Positions 7,109 through 12,367 of a stretch of 12,367 nucleotides of DNA are shown here, one piece after another. Every line of letters begins with the position of its first letter. Positions within the stretch are counted from its first letter, which is position 1. Origin of the DNA: Ramlibacter sp. (GTDB lineage Bacteria > Pseudomonadota > Gammaproteobacteria > Burkholderiales > Burkholderiaceae); contig JACMQP010000509.1 of NCBI GenBank assembly GCA_014376915.1, positions 1 to 12,367 on the forward strand. Direction: 5' to 3'. The notes beneath the pieces are model-generated. The model was not told the origin of the DNA and ran no database searches. It was given only the letters and a program-made list of their open reading frames with translations. Made by a program: the position numbers and the translations under genes.

Positions 7109-7906
7109 ATGGATTATTCCCGCTACACCACGCTCGCCATCAGCCGCCGCGGTCCCGACAACAGCGTGCTGGACATCCAGATGAAGGCGCTCAACGGCAA
7201 GCTGCCCACGGCCGGCCACGAGGGCCACGCCGAACTGGCCGCGATCTGGCGCGACGTCGACGCCGACAGCACCGTGCGCTGTGCCGTGCTGCGGGGCGAA
7301 GGGCTGGGCTTTTCCGGCGGCGGCGACCTGGCGCTGGTGCAGGACATGGCGGACGACTTCGAGGTCCGCAGCCGGGTCTGGAAGGAGGCGCGTGACCTGG
7401 TCTACAACGTCATCAACTGCGACAAGCCGATCGTCAGCGCGATCCACGGACCGGCCGTCGGCGCCGGGCTGGTGGCCGGCCTGCTGGCCGACATTTCGAT
7501 CGCGGCCAGGAGCGCGAAGATCGTCGACGGCCACACGCGGCTCGGGGTCGCGGCGGGCGACCACGCGGCCATCGTCTGGCCGCTGCTGTGCGGCATGGCC
7601 AAGGCCAAGTACCACCTGCTGCTGTGCGAGCCGGTCAGCGGCGAGGAGGCCGAGCGCATCGGCCTGGTGTCGCTGGCGGTGGATGACGACGCCTTGCTGG
7701 ACAAAGCCTACGAGGTGGCCGACAGACTGGCGCTGGGCTCGCAAAGCGCGCTGCGCTGGACCAAGTATTCGCTGAACAACTGGCTGCGCCAGGCCGGGCC
7801 GGCCTTCGATGCCTCGCTGGCGCTGGAATTTTTGGGCTTCGCCGGGCCCGACGTAAAGGAAGGGCTGGCGTCGCTGCGGGAGCGCCGCGCGCCGCGCTTC
7901 CCCTGA
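7109..7906 (+). CDS. Enoyl-CoA hydratase/isomerase (crotonase) family protein lacking both catalytic glutamates
   Basis: A 265-residue cytoplasmic crotonase-fold protein. The CoA-thioester oxyanion-hole regions are present: [10 protein letters not shown] (65-74) and [15 protein letters not shown] (106-120), followed by [14 protein letters not shown] (124-137) and [13 protein letters not shown] near residue 190. Aligned by eye on mitochondrial enoyl-CoA hydratase, the Glu144 position is Val122 and the Glu164 position is His142 (within VDGHTRLG), so neither hydratase glutamate is kept. The fold should still bind an acyl-CoA and stabilise an enolate, but ordinary hydration is unlikely; a decarboxylase, isomerase, hydrolase or related activity fits better. 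The length is normal. ATG 7109 follows the preceding divergent region with no recognisable Shine-Dalgarno sequence, so translation from a very short leader is possible. No beta-oxidation genes flank it. The reaction is not identified. Confidence 0.92.
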   Translation: MDYSRYTTLAISRRGPDNSVLDIQMKALNGKLPTAGHEGHAELAAIWRDVDADSTVRCAVLRGEGLGFSGGGDLALVQDMADDFEVRSRVWKEARDLVYNVINCDKPIVSAIHGPAVGAGLVAGLLADISIAARSAKIVDGHTRLGVAAGDHAAIVWPLLCGMAKAKYHLLLCEPVSGEEAERIGLVSLAVDDDALLDKAYEVADRLALGSQSALRWTKYSLNNWLRQAGPAFDASLALEFLGFAGPDVKEGLASLRERRAPRFP

Positions 7907-7917
7907 GACCCCGCACG

Positions 7918-7945
7918 TTGCCGCCTTTCGGCCAACGGCGATAAT
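7918..7945 (+). promoter_or_regulatory. Sigma70-like promoter for the copper-protein gene
   Basis: TTGCCG (7918-7923) and GATAAT (7940-7945) are separated by 16 bases, a strong match to the housekeeping consensus in this GC-rich setting. They begin 12 bp after the crotonase stop. Transcription would be expected to start about 7 bases after the -10, at 7952 or 7953, where an ATG lies. An imperfect dyad, GTTGCCG (7917-7923) against CGG-C-CAAC (7929-7936), overlaps the -35 element and may be an operator. Confidence 0.6.
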
Positions 7946-7952
7946 CCGTCCC

Positions 7953-8000
7953 ATGCGGCGCCTGTGCCATGCCCGTTTCCATCGCCGCACCGACCCATGA
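7953..8000 (+). CDS. Putative 15-aa leaderless upstream ORF with Cys-His-x3-His, coupled to the copper-protein gene
   Basis: The reading frame encodes [15 protein letters not shown] and stops at TGA 7998-8000, which overlaps the next gene's start codon as ATGA (7997-8000). Its ATG sits at the predicted transcription start of the promoter at 7918-7945, so it would be translated as a leaderless mRNA. The main gene has no Shine-Dalgarno sequence and may depend on ribosomes finishing this frame. Cys5-His6 and His10 could bind Cu(I), many arginines precede the end, and Pro is the last residue; such features can slow translation. Copper-responsive upstream ORFs are known in Bordetella, though of another family. 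That this peptide is made, or that it senses copper, is inference. Confidence 0.4.
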   Translation: MRRLCHARFHRRTDP

Positions 8001-8881
8001 ATTCCTCGATCAAGACAATCGCTTTCCTGGCCCTGTGCTTTCCCGCGCTGGGCCTGCTTTCCCCCGCCTTTGCCCACGTCTCGCTGCAGCAACCCACCGG
8101 TGACGCCGGTAGCAACTACCAGGCCGTGCTGCGTGTCGGTCACGGCTGCGACGGCTCGCCGACCACTGCGCTGACCGTGCAACTGCCGGCCGGGTTCGAC
8201 AACGCGCAGCCGCAACCGAAGCCGGGCTGGACGCTCGAGCGCCGCGGCAACGCCATCTCGTGGACCGCCGCCGGCAAGCAGTCAGCGCTGCCCGCCGACG
8301 CGAAAGGCGAATTCGTCATTGACGGCAAGCTGCCGGCCTCGACGGGGCCGCTGTGGCTGAAGTTGCAGCAGGCCTGCGAGCAGGGCCGCATCGAGTGGAG
8401 CCAGCAGCCGGCCAGTGGCACGTCGACCGACGGGCTGAAGACACCGGCGGTGCTGCTCCTGGTGCAGGCGCCGGCCGTGCTGAAGGTGGAGCAGGCCTGG
8501 GTGCGCCCCACGGTGCCGGGTCAGCAGGGCACCGGCGGTTATCTGTCGCTCACCGCCCGCGAGCGCCAGCGGCTGGTCGGGGCGTCGTCACCGATCGCCG
8601 GCGTGGCCGAGATCCACGAGATGAAGATGGACGGTACCGTGATGACGATGCGACCGGCCGGCACCATCGAGTTGCCCGCCGGCAAGACCGTCGAACTCAG
8701 GCCTGGCGGAATGCACCTGATGCTGATGGACCTGAAGCAGCCGCTTCTTGCAGGCAGCAGCGTGCCGCTGACCCTGGTGCTCAAGGACGCGCGTGGCGTG
8801 GAAAGCCGGGTCGAGACCCGCTTGCTGGTGAGCCAGTCGCCGCCCGGCGCCGCGGCCGGCCACGACAGCCACAAGCACTGA
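7997..8881 (+). CDS. Secreted YcnI (DUF1775)-PCuAC copper-binding fusion protein
   Basis: A 294-residue exported protein made of two copper-handling domains that are usually separate genes. Residues 1-26 are a signal peptide ending in PAFA, so the mature chain should begin with His27 (HVSLQQP). This is the N-terminal histidine through which the YcnI/DUF1775 domain is reported to hold Cu(II). That domain runs to about residue 155 and holds several tryptophans (78, 89, 120, 134). From about residue 160 a PCuAC (DUF461) domain follows: AWVRPTVPG (167-175), TGGYLSL, then the exact copper motif His207-x10-Met218-x21-His240-x-Met242, with extra Met209, Met211, Met216 and Met244. The tail HDSHKH is histidine-rich. 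PCuAC proteins deliver Cu(I) to cytochrome oxidase CuA sites in the periplasm. ATG 7997 is chosen because the signal peptide starts there; a GTG at 7964 would add 11 residues unlike a signal. It overlaps the upstream ORF stop by ATGA. No cox or sco gene is nearby. Confidence 0.93.
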   Translation: MNSSIKTIAFLALCFPALGLLSPAFAHVSLQQPTGDAGSNYQAVLRVGHGCDGSPTTALTVQLPAGFDNAQPQPKPGWTLERRGNAISWTAAGKQSALPADAKGEFVIDGKLPASTGPLWLKLQQACEQGRIEWSQQPASGTSTDGLKTPAVLLLVQAPAVLKVEQAWVRPTVPGQQGTGGYLSLTARERQRLVGASSPIAGVAEIHEMKMDGTVMTMRPAGTIELPAGKTVELRPGGMHLMLMDLKQPLLAGSSVPLTLVLKDARGVESRVETRLLVSQSPPGAAAGHDSHKH

Positions 8882-8944
8882 GCAAAGCGCTGTTGCGGCA
8901 CATCGTTGGGGTAAGCTGTCAAGACCGACAACAGGAGCGCGGAC

Positions 8945-9694
8945 ATGAGCGAGCAGCAGAACTACGGCTTCGGCAAATTTGTTCCGGGCTTCGACTTCCT
9001 GCAGAACCTGGCCAGGGGCGCGTCGCAGCCGCAGCAGGCCGCGATGCCCGGCCTTTCCAGCTGGGTGGCGCCGACGCTGAATGTCGAGGAACTCGACAAG
9101 CGGATCGGCGAGCTCAAGGCCGTCAGCTTCTGGCTCGACCAGAACGCCAGGGCGCTGGCCGCCACCATCCAGGCGCTGGAACTGCAGAAGATGACGCTCG
9201 CCACGCTCAGGGGCATGAACTTCAACATGGCCGACGTCGCCAACGCGCTCAAGCTCAGGCCGGATCAAGCCGGCGCGGCCGCGGCGCCGGCGGGCGACGG
9301 CAGCGTCGCCGGAGCGGCCGCGGAAGCGGTGGCCGGGGCCCGCGCGCGCAAGAAGGGCGGCGCGTCGGCCAGCGGCGGTGGCCAGCAGGGCGAGCAGCGG
9401 CAGAGCGCTGCCGGCGTCGTCGATCCGATGCAGTGGTGGGGCGCGCTCACCCAGCAGTTCCAGGAGATCGCGACCGGCGCCATGCGCGAAGCGGCGAAGA
9501 ATCCTGCCGGCGAGGCGGCCCCCGAAATGGCCAGCGGCGTGAGCGGCAAGGCCATGCAGGCGGCCAGCGAAATGGCCAGCGCATTCACCAGCGCCACCAA
9601 TCGCAAGACCGTTGCTGCCGGCAAGCAGGCCGCAACTGCCAGGGCGCCAGCGGCCAAGGCCGGCGCACGCAAGACCGGCCCGCGCGGCCGCTGA
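8945..9694 (+). CDS. phaM: PhaM-family polyhydroxyalkanoate granule regulatory protein
   Basis: A 249-residue protein of PhaM type. In Cupriavidus necator, PhaM binds PHB synthase, activates it, and ties granules to DNA. The N-terminal part carries the recognisable core: PGFDFLQNL (14-22), SWVAPTLNVEELDKRIGELK (39-58) and WLDQNARALAATIQALELQK (63-82), a helical hairpin likely to oligomerise. An Ala/Gly-rich low-complexity linker (about 109-158) follows, then VVDPMQWWGALTQQFQEIA (158-176) and a basic Lys/Arg/Ala tail (219-249) that suits DNA binding, as in the known PhaM. The length is close to that of C. necator PhaM. ATG 8945 has AGGAG (8933-8937) seven bases upstream, a clear ribosome-binding site. 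It is probably the first gene of a transcript with the FIST and DUF535 genes. No phaC or phasin gene is in the window; the symbol rests on the N-terminal core and the overall plan. Confidence 0.85.
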   Translation: MSEQQNYGFGKFVPGFDFLQNLARGASQPQQAAMPGLSSWVAPTLNVEELDKRIGELKAVSFWLDQNARALAATIQALELQKMTLATLRGMNFNMADVANALKLRPDQAGAAAAPAGDGSVAGAAAEAVAGARARKKGGASASGGGQQGEQRQSAAGVVDPMQWWGALTQQFQEIATGAMREAAKNPAGEAAPEMASGVSGKAMQAASEMASAFTSATNRKTVAAGKQAATARAPAAKAGARKTGPRGR

Positions 9695-9703
9695 CACGAT
9701 GGC

Positions 9704-9709
9704 GGGTGA
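9704..9709 (+). promoter_or_regulatory. Shine-Dalgarno-like GGGTGA favouring the FIST start at 9714
   Basis: GGGTGA ends four bases before the ATG at 9714. The other in-frame ATG at 9699 has no purine-rich stretch upstream. The later start also begins with the MKLFAYGHA strand expected at the N-terminus of the domain. Confidence 0.45.
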
Positions 9710-9713
9710 TGCG

Positions 9714-10985
9714 ATGAAGCTGTTCGCCTATGGCCACGCCACGCATCCGCAGTGGCAGATGGCCGCGGCGCTGGTGCTGGCGCAGTTGCGCGCGCAAATG
9801 GCGTCGCCCGGCCATGCCGCCGCGCCGACGCTGGGCCTGCTGTATGTCACCGACCACTACGCGTCGGCGGCTCAGGAGATCCTCGATTACCTCAGCGGCG
9901 AATTACGCGAGGTCACCGACTGGTCCGGCGCCGTCGGCGTCGGCATTGCATCGAACAACGTCGAGTACTTCGACGAACCGGCCCTGGCCGTGATGCTGTG
10001 CGACATCCCGCCGCACCATTACCGCGTGTTCTCTGGCGTCGCTCCGCTGGGCGTCGGCGAGGGCATGGGCTTCGAGCCGCACACCGCGCTGGTTCACGCC
10101 GACGCCGCGACTCCCGACGTGGCGGAATTGATCGTCGAGATGGCGGCCCGCACCGCCACCGGCTACCTGTTCGGCGGCCTGGTGTCCAGCCGCGGCGAGG
10201 CGGTGCAGTTCGCAGTCGGCGGCAACGGCAACATCAAGGGCCAGGGCGCGGCAGGCGGCGTGTTCCACGGCGGCCTGTCGGGCGTCGCCTTCAGCGAGGA
10301 GGTGTCGCTGGTTTCGCGCGTGACACAGGGTTGCCAGCCGATCGCCGCGCAGCGGATCATCACGGCTTGCGACGGCCATGTCCTGACCGAACTGGACGGC
10401 GAGCCCGCGCTGGACGTGCTGCTGCGCGACCTGGGCATCACGCTGGACGAACCGCAAACGGCGATGACGCGGTTGCGCGCCACGCTGGTCGGTCTGACCG
10501 AAGCCGGCAGTGACGCAGTCGGTCGCACCGGCAACTTCGGCGCCGACGTCACGGTGCGCCACATCATCGGGCTCGACCCCGCGCGGCGCGCCGTCGCCAT
10601 CGCCCAGCAGGTCACGCCCGGCATGCGGATGGCGTTCTGCCAGCGCAACGTGCAGGCGGCGCGGGCCGACCTGATCCGCATCTGTGCCGAGATCCGGGAG
10701 GAACTCGAACCGGAAGAGATGCCGCAGGCGGTCGTTGCCGCCCTCGGGGACCCGGCCGCGCTGGATGGTCCGAGCCCGCAGCGGCGCATCGCAGGGGCGG
10801 TCTACGTCAGCTGCGCCGGCCGCGGCGGGGCGCACTTCGGCGGGCCCAGCGCCGAGCTTCAGATCGTCCGCCATGCGCTGGGCGACGTGCCGCTGGTGGG
10901 CTTCTTCGCCGGGGGCGAAATCGCCCGCGACCATCTGTATGGCTACACTGGTGTTTTGACAGTGTTCCGGGCTGCCTCGGACTGA
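9714..10985 (+). CDS. FIST-domain signal-transduction protein (FIST_N + FIST_C), stand-alone
   Basis: A 423-residue cytoplasmic protein (no signal peptide or membrane segment) made only of the two FIST domains. FIST_N spans about residues 30-230 with LGLLYVTDHY (40-49), the GAVGVGIASNNVEYF core (72-86) and GYLFGGLVSSRGEAVQF (150-166). FIST_C follows to about residue 415 and ends with the typical LVGFFAGGEIARDHLYGYTG (394-413). FIST domains were described as small-ligand (probably amino-acid) sensory modules, usually attached to kinases, cyclases or chemoreceptors; here no output domain is present, so it must act through a partner or has another role. ATG 9714 is preferred over ATG 9699 because of the ribosome-binding site. 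It lies 19 bp after phaM and 5 bp before the DUF535 gene, which suggests one transcript. The family call is firm; ligand and partner are unknown. Confidence 0.92.
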   Translation: MKLFAYGHATHPQWQMAAALVLAQLRAQMASPGHAAAPTLGLLYVTDHYASAAQEILDYLSGELREVTDWSGAVGVGIASNNVEYFDEPALAVMLCDIPPHHYRVFSGVAPLGVGEGMGFEPHTALVHADAATPDVAELIVEMAARTATGYLFGGLVSSRGEAVQFAVGGNGNIKGQGAAGGVFHGGLSGVAFSEEVSLVSRVTQGCQPIAAQRIITACDGHVLTELDGEPALDVLLRDLGITLDEPQTAMTRLRATLVGLTEAGSDAVGRTGNFGADVTVRHIIGLDPARRAVAIAQQVTPGMRMAFCQRNVQAARADLIRICAEIREELEPEEMPQAVVAALGDPAALDGPSPQRRIAGAVYVSCAGRGGAHFGGPSAELQIVRHALGDVPLVGFFAGGEIARDHLYGYTGVLTVFRAASD

Positions 10986-10990
10986 CCTGC

Positions 10991-12121
10991 ATGGAATCGG
11001 CATCTTCGAAGCGGATGCCTGGCATCTGGAGCGGCATCTCGTGGGCCCTGTCTCCGGCGTCGGGCAGCGGAATCTCCCGCCTGCAACTGGGCGTGCGCGC
11101 CCTGCGGGCCGGACTCTGGCACGGCAGGGCAATGCGTCGCTGGATGGCGATGGTGTACGAACTGCGCTCGCGCGGCATCATCAGCGACCTGCCGGCCGAG
11201 TACCTGCGCGCGGTCCGGCCCTACGTGCACAGCGGGACCAGCATATCGGCCCGGGTCGTGCAGCTGATCGACCACGCCGACTGGCTCGAGACGGCGCTCA
11301 AGCCCGGCGCCTTCGAGCGACTCACCTCCGGCAAACCGCTGATTCTGGCCAGCTTGCCCGCGCCCCGCGGCTGCGAATACATGCGGTTGCAGCTGCAGCG
11401 TGCGCCCGCGCAGAGTCCCGAAGGCGACCTGATGCTGACGCTGGTGCTGCAGCGCGCGGTGGAAGTGCAGCAGCGGGCGGCGCCGGTGGAAGCGGCCACG
11501 CTGGCCTTCAGCCGGTTCCGCATCGACGGCCAGGGCTGTTTCGTGATCGGCGGCGTGCGCGGTCAGCGCCATCCGGTGCTGCGCCTGTCGCCGGTGGAAC
11601 TCAACCAGGCGTTGAACGGCTGGAAGCCCGCGGTGCTGATGGTGCGGGTGGCGCAGGAACTGGCCCGCTTCTGGGGCCTGCGGCTGGTCGGCCTGGACCC
11701 GGCGCTGCATCCGCTGCGCCGCCCGCCTTACCGCTGGAGCCGTCGCCACCGCGAGGTCGCGCAGCAAATCGACAAGAGCTACAACGCGATCTGGAGGCAT
11801 TTCGATGCCACCCGCGGCGAGCACGGCTGGATGGTGCTGCCGCTGAACTCGGACGAGAAGCTGGCGGCCACCGCCCTCTCGCCGGAAAAGCGTGCCCGCC
11901 AGACCCGACGCGCCGATTACTGGATCCGCACCCGCAACCTGCTGCGCAGCGCGTTCGGCGAGCAGCTGCAGCGGCTGGGCCCGGAGATGCGGCTGGATGG
12001 CGCGACCGTGGCGCACGGGCCGGACACCATGCAGGAAGGCGACAATGACAGCGACTTTCGCGACAGCGAGGACCCGGTCCCTTCGCGGGTGCTGGACACG
12101 GGGCCAGCGAGCCTGATGTGA
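10991..12121 (+). CDS. VirK/YbjX family protein (DUF535)
   Basis: A 376-residue protein of the DUF535 family, which includes Shigella/Salmonella VirK and E. coli YbjX, proteins linked to virulence and envelope stress but of unknown biochemical function. Recognisable parts: RPYVHSGTSISARVVQLIDH (76-95), LAFSRFRI (171-178), the CFVIGGVRGQR block (183-193) equivalent to the family's 'IG.lQG' signature, LNGWKPAVLMVRVAQELA (208-225), SYNAIWRHFDAT (263-274) and the basic LSPEKRARQTRRADYW (296-311). An acidic tail (about 350-363) is not part of the usual domain. There is no signal peptide or clear membrane helix. The start ATG is 5 bp after the FIST stop with no strong Shine-Dalgarno sequence, so it may be translated by coupling with the FIST gene. 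The gene ends 21 bp from the convergent tgt gene. Alternative downstream starts exist, but the first ATG uses the short gap best. Confidence 0.9.
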   Translation: MESASSKRMPGIWSGISWALSPASGSGISRLQLGVRALRAGLWHGRAMRRWMAMVYELRSRGIISDLPAEYLRAVRPYVHSGTSISARVVQLIDHADWLETALKPGAFERLTSGKPLILASLPAPRGCEYMRLQLQRAPAQSPEGDLMLTLVLQRAVEVQQRAAPVEAATLAFSRFRIDGQGCFVIGGVRGQRHPVLRLSPVELNQALNGWKPAVLMVRVAQELARFWGLRLVGLDPALHPLRRPPYRWSRRHREVAQQIDKSYNAIWRHFDATRGEHGWMVLPLNSDEKLAATALSPEKRARQTRRADYWIRTRNLLRSAFGEQLQRLGPEMRLDGATVAHGPDTMQEGDNDSDFRDSEDPVPSRVLDTGPASLM

Positions 12122-12142
12122 GCCGGCACAGGCGCGGCGGGC

Positions 12143-12367
<225 letters not shown>

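Noticed and set aside
8893..8917. TTGCGG and TAAGCT before phaM as a promoter.
   Set aside because: The spacer is only 13 bases, too short for a sigma70 promoter. phaM may be read from the copper-gene promoter or from a promoter I cannot recognise.

Overview
This is GC-rich DNA (roughly two thirds G+C) from a betaproteobacterium, most likely a member of Burkholderiales near Comamonadaceae. Reasons: a Bug-type TctC solute-binding protein without its membrane partners, a PhaM-type polyhydroxybutyrate granule regulator, an otsB-GH15-otsA operon, and the C-terminus of a queuine tRNA-ribosyltransferase. It is ordinary chromosome. I see no rRNA, tRNA, CRISPR array, insertion sequence or phage gene, and almost all of the window is coding.

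Layout. (1) 1-2351, plus strand: the end of an FAH-family hydrolase gene, a Bug/TctC periplasmic binding protein with a twin-arginine-like signal, and a TIGR01777 NAD(P)-dependent epimerase, closely spaced. (2) 2355-7000, minus strand: reading in the direction of transcription, otsB, a GH15 glucoamylase/trehalase-like enzyme, otsA, then a fasciclin-domain lipoprotein. otsB and GH15 overlap by ATGA, and GH15 and otsA abut as TAA-ATG, so the three are almost certainly one translationally coupled trehalose operon. The fasciclin gene, 93 bp further on, seems to have its own promoter of possible ECF-sigma type. (3) 7001-7108: a divergent intergenic region with two clean inverted repeats. (4) 7109-8881, plus strand: a crotonase-fold protein lacking both catalytic glutamates of classical enoyl-CoA hydratase, then a secreted YcnI (DUF1775)-PCuAC fusion for copper handling. 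(5) 8945-12121, plus strand: phaM, a stand-alone FIST-domain sensor protein and a VirK/YbjX (DUF535) protein, tightly spaced. (6) 12143-12367, minus strand: the C-terminal end of tgt, running off the window.

How the genes work together. OtsA makes trehalose 6-phosphate from UDP-glucose and glucose 6-phosphate, and OtsB dephosphorylates it to trehalose. The GH15 enzyme between them probably hydrolyses an alpha-glucoside, perhaps trehalose itself, so the operon may hold both synthesis and turnover. The copper fusion protein carries two kinds of copper site on one exported chain: a histidine predicted to be the mature N-terminus, and a complete H-x10-M-x21-H-x-M PCuAC motif.

The most unusual signal lies just upstream of that gene. 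A good sigma70-like promoter is placed so that the mRNA would start at, or within a base of, the ATG of a 15-codon reading frame with a Cys-His-x3-His motif. Its stop overlaps the start codon of the copper gene, which has no recognisable Shine-Dalgarno sequence. This looks like a leaderless regulatory upstream ORF. All functional statements rest on reading motifs by eye; no database search was run.
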